From SZUA-36 sp963704855 (GTDB taxonomy: Bacteria > Pseudomonadota > Gammaproteobacteria > Xanthomonadales > SZUA-36): DNA of 64,000 nt. The position numbers and the translations under genes were made by a program. A model generated the notes under the pieces. The model worked only from the letters and a program-made list of their open reading frames with translations, was not told the origin of the DNA and searched no databases. Shown here in pieces: positions 36,622-46,346 of this stretch; position 1 is the first letter of the stretch; every line of letters begins with the position of its first letter. The stretch is from assembly GCA_963704855.1 (NCBI GenBank), contig CAVPHY010000004.1:310001-374000 (forward strand), read 5' to 3'.

Positions 36622-38721
36622 TCAGTTTTGCAGCACCTTTGATCCCTTGATGGTAACGGTGCTCGATGCCTTGACTCCAATCTTGCCGGAACCTTCCACG
36701 ACAACGTTTTTGCCCTTGATACTGATGTCGCCGTTCTTCTTCAAGGCGATACTGGCGCTACCACATTCCAATAGAATTGAATCGCCCGCCTTGATGACCA
36801 GCTGTTTGCCAATGTCGCGATTCTCATTCTTTCCAACGCTGATCTCATGGTTTTCCGCAACGGCGAGGTCGCGGTTTTTTCCGACGGCGATCCCCATATT
36901 CTTGCCTATCTCGACATTCTGGTCATCCGCGATCGTAATCGTTTCATTTTTGCCAACGTTGTGTTTCCTGTCCGACCCGATGTTGATGGTTTCGTCAACA
37001 CCCACATTGCGTTCACGATTGTTACCAACGTCCAGGGTTTCATCGTGTTCAACCTGTTCCTTACGATCATTTTTGACGGTGATAGTCTCGTCATGCCCTA
37101 CAATTTCCACACGATCGTTACCGATGTTAATGGTTTCGTTGTTGCCTACCTTCTCACCCTTGTTGTGCTTGACCAGGATGTTTTCATTTTTCTCGGCCTG
37201 GATATACAACTCCTCTTCGCCCAGATAATCTTCCATGCGAATTTCATTGAAGTTATCCGGTCCACCCTCCAGGGTGCTGCGGGACTTGATGCCACTCTGG
37301 GTCTTGTTCGCTTCCAGATCGTACGGAGGCATGTTGACCGCGTTGTATACCCTGCCTGTGATAATGGGCCGATCAGGGTCGCCTTCTATGAAACTGACAA
37401 TGACCTCCTGACCGATGCGCGGTATATGCATTGCGCCCCATTGCTTGCCGGCCCACAACTGTGAAACACGCACCCAGCAGGAACTGTTCTCGTTTTTCTT
37501 CCCATAACGATCCCAATGAAATTGAACGATCACGCGACCATACGAATCAGTGGTAATTTCATCACCTTCACGACCGACAACAATCGCGGTTTGAGGGCCC
37601 TGCACAATGGGTTTTGGAGTGATGCGTTCGGACCGGAAAGGCTTGTCCTTATCCATTACCACGATACTGCAGTGATACAACTCCATGGAATCGCCACTAC
37701 CTGAATCGAACCCCTTATTATTGATGGTATGAACGACTGAAAGTACCAGGTACTCCTTCTTCTGATCCGCACGCGGGTGGTCAGTCAAGGTGAACAGGCA
37801 ACCCGGTGACATCCCCCTGGCGGTACCGCCGGCATGTATTCTTTCCTGCTGGCACTGAAGTTCCTCAAGGCGAATCTTTACATAATTATCCCCATCGGAA
37901 CTTTCAGAATATTCACCGGGATAATCATAAATCTCTGCGTCAAGTGTTGGAGGCATATCATGTTTGTTTGGCTTCACACTTTTTACGATCAACTTTGAAT
38001 TTGGATTCTCAAAATTAAAATCCCGCAACATATATTTGCTGGGCATGATTGATTGAGTCGGCGTCCAAATATCGAGGTGGTCCTCGAATATCTCACCCCG
38101 GCTACCCGAGGCAGCGTGGAATGTTACCTCTTTGTAATCTGGAAATGCGCTGTGTGCAGAAATATCATCAGCCATGACCAGCACATGTTTATCAGCTTTG
38201 TGCTCAAAGTAATAGTAAATGCCTTCCTGTTCCATGAGTCGGCTGACAAAGTTGAAATCCGACTCGCGGTATTGAACACAGTAGTCCCACTTCCTGTATT
38301 TGTTTTTCAAGAGAGGTTTGAAATCAGCCATACCATTATCGCTGAAGACCTGCTTGATGATATCCGGTACCGTCATATCCTGGAAAATTCGACAGTCCGA
38401 GGTTCGTGTCAGGAACCAGAACCAGGGCCTAACCGTCGCCTGGTACCTGCTGAATCGGTCTCTGCTACCTGCATAGCGGAATTCGGTTATATAACCGTTA
38501 AAATATCTCTCACCCTTTTCAAGCATGAGTGATATGGAAACCTGTTGGCCCACCACTTTATCGAAATGCAATTCGGGGTTCTCACTCATCAGTTCCAGGT
38601 GAAAAACAAATAACCGGCCCATCTGTTCTTCGCCCGTCATCGAGTCCACCAGCAAATCACCAGCCAATGCAGATGTGATTCTGACGGGGAAATTTGTGTC
38701 TTCAGTCTTTTTTAATGCCAT
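36622..38721 (-). CDS. vgrG: VgrG/TssI spike protein
   Basis: Protein of 699 aa forming the trimeric T6SS spike. It has a gp27-like N-terminal half (FVFHLELMSENPEL, YRESDFNFVSRLMEQEGIYYYF) and a gp5-like OB domain (GREGDEITTDSYGRVIVQFHWD, WAGKQWGAMHIPRIGQEVIV). A long beta-helix follows (~520-640), in which VGxNExIxIG-type units repeat about ten times (VGNNETINIG, VGVDETINIG, VGKNETITIA). It ends shortly after the helix, with no C-terminal toxin domain, so cargo must bind non-covalently through the downstream PAAR-like and adaptor proteins. It is first in the cargo operon. Confidence 0.95.
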   Translation of the reverse strand: MALKKTEDTNFPVRITSALAGDLLVDSMTGEEQMGRLFVFHLELMSENPELHFDKVVGQQVSISLMLEKGERYFNGYITEFRYAGSRDRFSRYQATVRPWFWFLTRTSDCRIFQDMTVPDIIKQVFSDNGMADFKPLLKNKYRKWDYCVQYRESDFNFVSRLMEQEGIYYYFEHKADKHVLVMADDISAHSAFPDYKEVTFHAASGSRGEIFEDHLDIWTPTQSIMPSKYMLRDFNFENPNSKLIVKSVKPNKHDMPPTLDAEIYDYPGEYSESSDGDNYVKIRLEELQCQQERIHAGGTARGMSPGCLFTLTDHPRADQKKEYLVLSVVHTINNKGFDSGSGDSMELYHCSIVVMDKDKPFRSERITPKPIVQGPQTAIVVGREGDEITTDSYGRVIVQFHWDRYGKKNENSSCWVRVSQLWAGKQWGAMHIPRIGQEVIVSFIEGDPDRPIITGRVYNAVNMPPYDLEANKTQSGIKSRSTLEGGPDNFNEIRMEDYLGEEELYIQAEKNENILVKHNKGEKVGNNETINIGNDRVEIVGHDETITVKNDRKEQVEHDETLDVGNNRERNVGVDETINIGSDRKHNVGKNETITIADDQNVEIGKNMGIAVGKNRDLAVAENHEISVGKNENRDIGKQLVIKAGDSILLECGSASIALKKNGDISIKGKNVVVEGSGKIGVKASSTVTIKGSKVLQN

Positions 38722-38825
38722 ATGAGCAATCCAAATTGATTATCTAAATACCCTGTTTCATTCTAGCAGTTAATTTTCATACGTTACTTCAACTGCGGGT
38801 ATGAACCGGGTCACAGTTTACGGGG

Positions 38826-39533
38826 TTACAGCCCCTCCGCTTTACGTTGCAGGCGTTCCGGCTTCAATAGCGTGATTTTACCCTTCTCGAGCTGGATGAT
38901 ACCCTGCCCCTCCCAGTCCCGCAGTTGCTTGTTGACGCTCTCTCTTGACGCGTTGACCAGTGTGCCCAACTCGTACTGCGATAAATTTACATTCAGACTT
39001 CTTTGCGCCGGAACCAAGTCCTTGTCTGCGGCACTCGCGTTGAGGAGGAACTTGGCCAGGCGCGCCGAAACATCGAGAAACACCGAGTCCTGATAAAGCT
39101 CATCCGTTGCCCTCAGGCGGTTTGCTAGCGTTAACAACAAACGGGTCAAAAAGTGAGTGGCCGTATGTGGATGATTCTGCAGCAGGTTCTGGTACTCGGC
39201 GTGACCCAACACCAGTAACTCGGAAGCCTCAATTGCAGTGACGGTGGCGCTGCGTCGGCGACCATCGATCAAGGACAGTTCACCAAAGTAGTCGCCCTGA
39301 CGCAATACCACGAAGGAAATCTCTTTGCCCTCGTCGGACAATACCGATACTTTCAGACTGCCGGATACCACGATAAACATGTCACGTCCGCGGCTGCCCT
39401 GGCTGACTATGACCATGCGGGGACCAACCGTGCGCCGTGTGCACTGGTCAAGAATATTCTTGCGATCAAGCTCAGACAGTTCTGAAAAAAGAGTATCCCG
39501 ATTTCGCACTCTGCCCCCGGCAATCGTGAACAA
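38826..39533 (-). CDS. Crp/Fnr-family transcriptional regulator
   Basis: Protein of 235 aa with a cyclic-nucleotide-binding-type beta-roll (~20-130, GDYFGELSLIDGRRRSATV) and a C-terminal winged helix-turn-helix (~165-225, LSQYELGTLVNASRESVNKQL). In the phosphate-binding cassette, FGELSLIDGRRRSATV keeps Gly-Glu-Leu and an Arg-Ser-Ala run as in cAMP-binding members. No FNR-type cysteine cluster. It is divergent from a nucleotide cyclase with FHA domain, so cyclic nucleotide control of this locus is plausible. Confidence 0.9.
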   Translation of the reverse strand: MFTIAGGRVRNRDTLFSELSELDRKNILDQCTRRTVGPRMVIVSQGSRGRDMFIVVSGSLKVSVLSDEGKEISFVVLRQGDYFGELSLIDGRRRSATVTAIEASELLVLGHAEYQNLLQNHPHTATHFLTRLLLTLANRLRATDELYQDSVFLDVSARLAKFLLNASAADKDLVPAQRSLNVNLSQYELGTLVNASRESVNKQLRDWEGQGIIQLEKGKITLLKPERLQRKAEGL

Positions 39534-39578
39534 ATATTTAGTAAACTACAGCAGTAGTAACTCTGATTTGAATGTTTG

Positions 39579-39595
39579 TATCGCTCATGGCGATA
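39579..39595. promoter_or_regulatory. Inverted repeat between the Crp-like regulator and the cyclase
   Basis: TATCGC (39579-39584), TCATG, GCGATA (39590-39595) form a perfect six-base dyad, 46 bases upstream of the regulator start and 84 bases upstream of the cyclase start. It differs from the CRP consensus TGTGA-N6-TCACA. It could be an autoregulatory operator; no test is possible here. Confidence 0.35.
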
Positions 39596-39678
39596 AGTCG
39601 CTCGTGTTCATAGTATAGTTTAGAACAGGCTGAAAATTTTGTACCTTGAGGCTCAATGACCATTGATCGTTTTTTTTG

Positions 39679-40575
39679 ATGACTGAACCCGTTCCCAAAG
39701 GCTTGACCATTCTGTTCTCGGATATTTGCCGAAGCACCGTTTTATTTGAGACGATTGGTGACGAGGCTGCCCTGGACCTGATTATGGGGGCCTTGAACCT
39801 GGCTGCAGAAATTGCCAGGAAAAACCATGGAACCGTGATTGGCACGATAGGCGATGAGGTCATGTGCACCTTCAACACACCCGAAGACGCCCTGATAACA
39901 GCTCAACAGATTCACTCCGAAATGCAGAAAAACGTCTCAATGCAGGAGTATCAACTGGCTATGCGGGTGGGTATCAACAGCGGTGCGGTGGTCAGCGTAA
40001 GCAATAGCGTATACGGGGACACGGTTAATATCGCGGCGCGTCTCGCGCAACAGGCGAAGGCTAATCAAAGCCTGATTTCAGCCGTCACCATCGCTTCAAT
40101 CAGGGAGAACCTCCGCGATCAGCTACGCCGGGTCGGACAAATAAGCCTGCAGGGTAAATCGGGGATGCTCGAGGTATATGAATTACTGGTGCCACACGAC
40201 CAGGAGGCCATCACCGAGGTCGCTTCAACCAGGGAAGTCCCGAACAGGTCATTCCTGATGACAGCCCGGTATCTCACGAGGCAAATGCGCTTCGACCCCA
40301 TGCTTGTACGCTTTCTTTTTGGCCGCGGCATGGACTGTGACCAGGTCATCGATCATCCAACCATATCGCGTGAACACGCTGAGTTTCAGTACCGCAACGG
40401 TCAATTCCTACTGCGTGATTTCAGCACCAACGGCAGTGTGATCGTAAGCGGCAATACAATCGAAAGCATCCACCGCTCCAGCATGGAGCTGAAAGGCAGC
40501 GGGAAAATCTACCTGGGGAAAACCCTGCACCAGCATCAATATTGTATTGAATTCACCTGTATTGGCAGCAGGTAA
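39679..40575 (+). CDS. Class III nucleotide cyclase fused to an FHA domain
   Basis: Protein of 298 aa from ATG 39679 (preceded by a T-run with no visible ribosome-binding site). Residues ~8-170 form the cyclase domain: ILFSDICRST and TIGDEVMCTF supply the two metal aspartates, and VYGDTVNIAARL supplies the transition-state Asn and Arg. The adenine-specifying lysine (usual V-I-K-T-I-G-D) is glycine here (VIGTIGDEV), so substrate or activity may differ. Residues ~205-290 are an FHA domain (FGRGMDC, ISREHAEF, DFSTNGSVI) that binds phosphothreonine. A link between the Thr-kinase pathway and cyclic nucleotides in this locus is inferred. Confidence 0.88.
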   Translation: MTEPVPKGLTILFSDICRSTVLFETIGDEAALDLIMGALNLAAEIARKNHGTVIGTIGDEVMCTFNTPEDALITAQQIHSEMQKNVSMQEYQLAMRVGINSGAVVSVSNSVYGDTVNIAARLAQQAKANQSLISAVTIASIRENLRDQLRRVGQISLQGKSGMLEVYELLVPHDQEAITEVASTREVPNRSFLMTARYLTRQMRFDPMLVRFLFGRGMDCDQVIDHPTISREHAEFQYRNGQFLLRDFSTNGSVIVSGNTIESIHRSSMELKGSGKIYLGKTLHQHQYCIEFTCIGSR

Positions 40576-40609
40576 ACGGTTTTCCTGTCAAATGCTTGCT
40601 GGCCACCTG

Positions 40610-40633
40610 GCGCCCGCCGGTTTCGGCGGGCGC
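40610..40633. terminator. Strong hairpin between convergent genes
   Basis: Perfect ten-base GC-rich stem GCGCCCGCCG/CGGCGGGCGC (40610-40619 and 40624-40633) with a GTTT loop lies between the convergent cyclase and clpV stops. No long T-run follows on either strand, so termination may be partial. Confidence 0.6.
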
Positions 40634-40640
40634 TTGTACC

Positions 40641-43418
40641 TCAGCTGAAGTTATAAACGAAATTATCGTCCACTGCATCAATTTCAACCGCCGTCAATGG
40701 GGTGCCCTGGGCCATACGGGACAACAGTTCCCGGCTGATCTGGGGCAATACCGTATTGGTCAGGATGGCATCGATCATACGTCCCCCGCTTTCAAGTTCG
40801 GTACAACGTGCCGCAATCAACGCCAGTACTGCATCGGTATAGGTCAGTGGAATATCGTGGTTTGCGGCCATCCGCTTAACGATGCGTTTCAACTGCAGGA
40901 CGATGATCATGTGCAGCACCTCGTCGCTCAGTGGATAGTACGGAATACTGACAATACGACCCAGCAAGGCCGCCGGGAAAATCTTCAGCTGGGGCTCGCG
41001 CAAGGCCTTGGCAATGCTTTCTGGATCGGGCATCAACTCCGGATCCTTGGCGAAATTCATGATCAACTCGCTGCCGACATTCGATGTCAGCAGAATGAGC
41101 GTGTTTCTGAAATCAATCATGCGGCCCTCGCCATCTTCCATGACACCCTTGTCAAATACCTGGAAGAAAATCTCATGCACATCCGGGTGAGCTTTTTCCA
41201 CCTCATCCAGTAACACCACGCTGTAAGGACGGCGGCGGACAGCTTCGGTCAGAACCCCGCCCTCACCATAACCCACGTAGCCGGGCGGTGCGCCCTTGAG
41301 GGTGGAAACGGTATGGGCCTCCTGGAATTCACTCATATTGATGGTGATCAGGTTTTGCTCGCCGCCGTATAACGACTCGGCAAGCGCCAGTGCAGTTTCT
41401 GTCTTGCCCACACCACTGGGGCCACACAACATGAACACACCAATGGGCTTGGTCGGGTTGTCCAGTTGGGCACGGCTGGTCTGCACCCTGCTTACGATCA
41501 TTTCCAGTCCATGATCCTGTCCAACTACGCGTTGGCGTAAATGGTCTGTCATGTGCAGGATGCTTTCGATTTCGTCCTTGACCATGCTACCGACCGGAAT
41601 ACCGGTCCAGTCTTCAACCACCGAGGCAACTGCGGCGGCGTCAACACTATGGAATACCAAAGGTTGATCACCCTGCAATGCCTTCAGTTCGTTCTGCAGA
41701 TTATCGAGCGAAATTCTGAGCGAGGCTTCATCGTTTACCGTTCCCTCATCCTCTGCTGCCGCACTGTCACCTGCGTCAGCCACCGCTGCCGTTGGCGTTG
41801 GCTCAACAGCAGCGCCCGTATCCGGGAGCCCGTCAGCGGCCGCCGGATTCTCGCTACCGGCGGCGGCTTCCGCGCCAATAAGGCTGACAAGCTTCTGGCG
41901 TAGTTGAAGAATTTGATCGACCAGCGCTTTTTCATTGTTCCAGCGTTCGGTCAAGTCCGCACAGCGTGCGTGCTCCTCGCTTAACTCCTGTGCCAGTTTT
42001 TCCGAGCGTTTTGCATTGGCATGCCCGACGGCGCTTTCACGCCCCAGAATCTCCTCTTCCAGTTCCAATGCCGTGATGCGATTCAGCGAGTCCTCCAGGG
42101 GAGCCGGTGTCGCATGCAATGCCACTGCAACACGCGCACAGGCGGTATCCAGCAGGCTGACCGCTTTGTCGGGTAGTTGCCGGGCAGGAATATATCGATG
42201 TGCCAGGGTCGTTGCAGCGGCGACGGCTTCGTCAAAGACCTGTACCTGGTGATGACGTTCCATTACAGGAGATATGCACCGCAACATACGGATACATTTA
42301 TCCTCACCCGGTTCACCGACCTGCACGGTCTGAAAACGCCGCGTCAGGGCCGGGTCTTTCTCTATGTACTTTTTGTACTCGGCAAAGGTCGTTGCAGCAA
42401 CCGTACGCAAGGTGCCGCGGGCCAGGGCCGGCTTCAGCAGGTTGGCAGCATCACCGGTGCCCTCCTGGCCACCTGCGCCAATCAGGGTATGTGCCTCGTC
42501 AATAAACAATATGATGGGTACTTCCGAGGCGTGAACCTCGTCAATGATCGTACGCAAGCGCTGCTCAAACTCACCTTTCATACTGGCACCGGCCTGTAAC
42601 AGGCCAAGATCCAGGGCTTTCAGGGCGACATTTTTTAACTGCGGAGGTACGTCCCCGGCCGCCAGGCGCATTGCGAAACCTTCCACGACTGCGGTCTTTC
42701 CGACACCTGCCTCACCGATCAGGATTGGGTTGTTCTGCCGGCGCCGCATCAGGATGTCAATAATCTGCCGGATTTCTTCATCGCGACCGACGATGGGATC
42801 CAGTTCACCGCTACGGGCCTGCTCGGTCAGGTCGACGGTATACTTTGCCAATGCATCACCTTTTCCAAGCGCTCCAGCCGCTTGCCCCCCGGCACCACCG
42901 GCCGATGCCAGGTCGGTACCATCCGATGCGGCCAGGCGGTCTTCCGGGGACCCGCCCGTGATCTTGTCAAACTGATCCACCAGTGTATCGATCTTGATGC
43001 TGTCAAATTGCTTTGAAATACCCAGCAGTTCACTTCTCAGGGCCCGGCTTTTCAATATCCCGATGACCAGGTAACCACTGCGGATCTGCGGTGACTGGTA
43101 CATCAGGCTGCCATACACCCACGCGCGCTCCACAGCTTCTTCAAGGTGTGACGACAGATCACTGACTGAGCTCGCGCCCCGCGGCAAACGATCCAGCGCC
43201 TTGGTAAAATCAGCTGCCAGGTGACCGATTTCAATATCAAAATGGTCGACTATGCGCCGCAGATCGGAGTCCTGTAACTGCAGAATCTGTTGCAGCCAGT
43301 GAACCAGTTCAACGTACGGGTTACCGCGCATCTTGCAAAATACAGTTGCACTTTCAATTCCCTGGTAAAGCAAACTGTTCAGTTTCCCAAATAGTGCCGT
43401 TCTGCTGATTTCTGTCAC
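40641..43418 (-). CDS. tssH: T6SS AAA+ ATPase ClpV/TssH
   Basis: Protein of 925 aa that disassembles contracted TssB/TssC sheath in the cytoplasm. It has an N-terminal ClpV domain (~1-155), first AAA+ module with GEAGVGKTAVVEG and LFIDEAHTLIGAG, a coiled-coil middle domain interrupted by an Ala/Pro-rich insert (~520-560), second AAA+ module with GPSGVGKTETALALAE and VVLLDEVEKAHPDV, and a C-terminal D2-small domain. The last gene of the minus-strand core operon; 52 bases separate it from tssG. Confidence 0.96.
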   Translation of the reverse strand: MTEISRTALFGKLNSLLYQGIESATVFCKMRGNPYVELVHWLQQILQLQDSDLRRIVDHFDIEIGHLAADFTKALDRLPRGASSVSDLSSHLEEAVERAWVYGSLMYQSPQIRSGYLVIGILKSRALRSELLGISKQFDSIKIDTLVDQFDKITGGSPEDRLAASDGTDLASAGGAGGQAAGALGKGDALAKYTVDLTEQARSGELDPIVGRDEEIRQIIDILMRRRQNNPILIGEAGVGKTAVVEGFAMRLAAGDVPPQLKNVALKALDLGLLQAGASMKGEFEQRLRTIIDEVHASEVPIILFIDEAHTLIGAGGQEGTGDAANLLKPALARGTLRTVAATTFAEYKKYIEKDPALTRRFQTVQVGEPGEDKCIRMLRCISPVMERHHQVQVFDEAVAAATTLAHRYIPARQLPDKAVSLLDTACARVAVALHATPAPLEDSLNRITALELEEEILGRESAVGHANAKRSEKLAQELSEEHARCADLTERWNNEKALVDQILQLRQKLVSLIGAEAAAGSENPAAADGLPDTGAAVEPTPTAAVADAGDSAAAEDEGTVNDEASLRISLDNLQNELKALQGDQPLVFHSVDAAAVASVVEDWTGIPVGSMVKDEIESILHMTDHLRQRVVGQDHGLEMIVSRVQTSRAQLDNPTKPIGVFMLCGPSGVGKTETALALAESLYGGEQNLITINMSEFQEAHTVSTLKGAPPGYVGYGEGGVLTEAVRRRPYSVVLLDEVEKAHPDVHEIFFQVFDKGVMEDGEGRMIDFRNTLILLTSNVGSELIMNFAKDPELMPDPESIAKALREPQLKIFPAALLGRIVSIPYYPLSDEVLHMIIVLQLKRIVKRMAANHDIPLTYTDAVLALIAARCTELESGGRMIDAILTNTVLPQISRELLSRMAQGTPLTAVEIDAVDDNFVYNFS

Positions 43419-43470
43419 GGTTCTAACTCCTTCCTACTGGTGTGGTTAATAATTGATATGGTTGTAATTC

Positions 43471-44502
43471 TTAGTGAACATAGTTCTGAACCTGCAACAG
43501 CAGGTCTTCAACATGGTCGACCTGGCTATCAGTTTCAAGCCAACTGGTCCAGCCCAGTGCGCCGCGTTTGCCAAGGCAGGTCACGGGTTTTTCTTCTTTT
43601 TTGAGGACGAGGCTGATCTCCCATAAAAGCTCCATGCCGACATAATTCCTGACAGCGGATACCAGCGCGTTAAAGGACTTGCCCGTTGGCAGAAAGGATT
43701 CATAGCGCTCAAGACCGAGCGGGCCCACGCGAACCTGGAACTTGTCCTGACGTTGCCAGACCCGTTCGCCAATGATCGTATCCTGACCCAGGCAGCCTTT
43801 CATACTGCTCTCACCAAGCTGGAAACGATCGTTTTTAGGTATTCTCATCCAGTGGGCGATGAATTCACGTACTTGGACCGGCACATCAAAATATTCGCTG
43901 ACCAGAGATCTCAGGCCACTGACATGACGTGGCAAACTGCTCAGGTGACCGGCAAAACCCAATTTGGAAATATGGTGCATCGCATCGACATTGCGCAGGC
44001 TGGGCAGACCAAGTCCGAACAGGGAGCCAACATACATTGCGAACCGGTCTTTGTCAGGCCGGTCAAATTGTACAACGGGTTGTGACTGCGCCCAGGCGGC
44101 ATAGAACAAACTCACTACCCGGTGATGAAACATATCCGCAAAGCGCGCCATGGCGTGATCGCGATGGTGCCGTGAGCGATCCCGTGCATACTCTGTCAGG
44201 TGCAGTGGCAAGGGGCCATTGGGGCCAAACAGGCCAAGAAACCGTTGCGATAACCGCGGATACTGGCTGTTGCTGTCAATCTCCAGTCCGGCCAGCGTTG
44301 CAGGTGCAAAAAAAGTATAGGGTTCCTGGGTAAACCTGATGGGGTCATCCGATGGTCTGAAAGCGTGTCCGGTAATCGGCTTGTCTTTGTAGAAGCAATT
44401 GATACGCCGAACCGTCTGGAAGAAACCATAGCGATATGGCTTTTCACTGACCTCGGTGAGAAAACTTACAACAGAGGTCTCAGACCCGCCTTCACTGGCC
44501 AT
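43471..44502 (-). CDS. tssG: T6SS baseplate protein TssG
   Basis: Protein of 343 aa, part of the TssE-F-G baseplate wedge. Family marks: YGFFQTVRRINCFY near the N-terminus, FRPSDDPIRFTQEP, GLFGPNGPLPLHLTEYARDR, FHHRVVSLFYAAW and GVRVWQRQDKFQVRVGPL-type terminal region (here GERVWQRQDKFQVRVGPLGL). Its start lies 37 bases inside tssF, suggesting translational coupling. Confidence 0.95.
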   Translation of the reverse strand: MASEGGSETSVVSFLTEVSEKPYRYGFFQTVRRINCFYKDKPITGHAFRPSDDPIRFTQEPYTFFAPATLAGLEIDSNSQYPRLSQRFLGLFGPNGPLPLHLTEYARDRSRHHRDHAMARFADMFHHRVVSLFYAAWAQSQPVVQFDRPDKDRFAMYVGSLFGLGLPSLRNVDAMHHISKLGFAGHLSSLPRHVSGLRSLVSEYFDVPVQVREFIAHWMRIPKNDRFQLGESSMKGCLGQDTIIGERVWQRQDKFQVRVGPLGLERYESFLPTGKSFNALVSAVRNYVGMELLWEISLVLKKEEKPVTCLGKRGALGWTSWLETDSQVDHVEDLLLQVQNYVH

Positions 44503-46340
44503 CTGGCTACCTCGATTTTGTTATCTGTTAACACGATAGTTTCGGTCATGTGGTTGATCGACACGTACTTACGGAAAAACTCTGTCAGCACCAAACCGAA
44601 CAAATACATCCCGCCGGCTTCAAACCCGCCCGGATCCAGTGTAATTGTAATCTGCAGACCCCGACCGAAGCTGATCGGGCCCGGAATGGGTAAACGGCAT
44701 GTTATCGCCTTGGATGAAACGCTCAGCAACCCCCGGATCTGGCGTTCGCCAACGGTATGACCATTGCTGTAAAGCTGCAGCAACTCGCGTAAGGCAGCGG
44801 CTCCCTCGTCCGGGTTGTCATCGATTAACGACAGGAAATTTAGCGACAGGTGATTGATAAGCCGCCACGCGTAATCACCGGTCGTGGCTTGCACATCGGG
44901 TCGTGTTGGCCCTGCCACACAGCGTATCTTTTCAATCGGTGCATTCGCATCCAAAGTGAAGTCACCATCCTTCTGGCCGAGGGGCATCTGCATTGGCAGG
45001 TCGCGATTGCTGCACAGGGTGTCTATGCCAAGTTGCGCCAGTTTGGAGCTATAGGGTGATTCATTGGAATCCACCAGCGAAATAAATACCTCCTGACCGA
45101 GGTACCCCGAGCGCGCACCCCTCGAGTGTTGTTTGGATGACAACATCCGGGGTCGTCTCCGGACCGAGAAAAACGCCGAGTGTTCAACCGGGGAATGGTC
45201 ATCCTTGAGGCCATAGAACGGTAAAAAGTTCTGACGCTCATCGGCTTGTTTGCCATAACCGACAACGGATCGAACCTGGTGCACCTCGTAGTCCAGTGGC
45301 CGGCTCCGGTCAGCCAGAACATGAAATTCGTGGTCCCGTGAGTTGAGCGTTATGCGGTCGGCGCGCTTGGTAAACAGGTTGATGGCCGGCACGCAGAAGG
45401 GTATGAAGTTGTTTTTACCAATGATGTTTTCCAAGTCATTGTTGCGGTTATCCAGGTGAATCACCAACTCGAATTTCTGCCCACTGGCTTTGCGCAAAAC
45501 CTTGTCGAGACCGGTGAAATTGATAAACCGGAAGCGCTCAGGAAAAGCAAAATACTCCCTTAACAGCCGGTATCCTTCGAATGATCGCGACTTGTAATTG
45601 AGCATGGCCTGTTCGGGCTCAAACCCGAACGAACTCACATTGTCCCTGGAAAGCGGAAAAACCTGCCGGTCTTTTTTGTCGCCGGTGATGATCGTAAATC
45701 CACACACGCCAGCCAGCATGTGCTCATATAAAGCCATGGGCACGGTGCCACTGCCGCCGAGAAACAACGGTAATTCCTTCATTTCCAGCATGGCAATATC
45801 GACGCCTTTGGCTGCCTCTATGCTGATGCGTATACCGGCTGAAACGTGGCGTCCGGGTTTGATCCCAAGATTTGCCAGGGCCGCACGGGTTCCCAGGTAT
45901 TCCGCTTCGGCGACCGTCACCGGAAACAACTTAACATCATGCGAAGTTCTGTACTCGCACGACGTTTGCATGTTGGGTCCAAGACCACTCTTTAGAGAGG
46001 TTCCCCTCTCGATAGTGACCCCTTTCGCCAGGTCCGTATCACCACAATCGGGTTGCAATTGCACAACCGTCATGGATGGAAGCGGAGCCAGGTAATCCGG
46101 GTAAACAATTTCCAACAGATGCTGGCAGAACTTCGGGTACTCTTCTTCGATCTTGAGCTGCACACGCGCGGTCAGGAAAGCAAAACCCTCGAGCATGCGT
46201 TCGACATAGGGATCCGCGCATTCCAGGCCTTCCATACCCAGCCTTCCCGCAACTTTCGGGAAATGATGAGCAAACTCATTGCCCATTTCACGCATGAAGT
46301 CGAGTTCAATGTTGTAGTGGTGTAATAATCTTGTATCCAT
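44466..46340 (-). CDS. tssF: T6SS baseplate protein TssF
   Basis: Protein of 624 aa. The N-terminal pattern LLHHYNIELDFMREMGNEFA followed by HFPKVAGRLG and CADPYVERMLEGFAFL is diagnostic of TssF, the scaffold of the baseplate wedge. The full usual length (about 600) is present, with C-terminal VSINHMTETIVL. Six bases separate it from tssE. Confidence 0.95.
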   Translation of the reverse strand: MDTRLLHHYNIELDFMREMGNEFAHHFPKVAGRLGMEGLECADPYVERMLEGFAFLTARVQLKIEEEYPKFCQHLLEIVYPDYLAPLPSMTVVQLQPDCGDTDLAKGVTIERGTSLKSGLGPNMQTSCEYRTSHDVKLFPVTVAEAEYLGTRAALANLGIKPGRHVSAGIRISIEAAKGVDIAMLEMKELPLFLGGSGTVPMALYEHMLAGVCGFTIITGDKKDRQVFPLSRDNVSSFGFEPEQAMLNYKSRSFEGYRLLREYFAFPERFRFINFTGLDKVLRKASGQKFELVIHLDNRNNDLENIIGKNNFIPFCVPAINLFTKRADRITLNSRDHEFHVLADRSRPLDYEVHQVRSVVGYGKQADERQNFLPFYGLKDDHSPVEHSAFFSVRRRPRMLSSKQHSRGARSGYLGQEVFISLVDSNESPYSSKLAQLGIDTLCSNRDLPMQMPLGQKDGDFTLDANAPIEKIRCVAGPTRPDVQATTGDYAWRLINHLSLNFLSLIDDNPDEGAAALRELLQLYSNGHTVGERQIRGLLSVSSKAITCRLPIPGPISFGRGLQITITLDPGGFEAGGMYLFGLVLTEFFRKYVSINHMTETIVLTDNKIEVARWPVKAGLRPLL

Positions 46341-46346
46341 ATCCGA

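Noticed and set aside
36840..37160. Tandem-like sequence as a mobile or CRISPR-type repeat
   Set aside because: It is the coding repeat of the VgrG beta-helix (VGxNExIxIG units) with no conserved DNA repeat or spacer structure.
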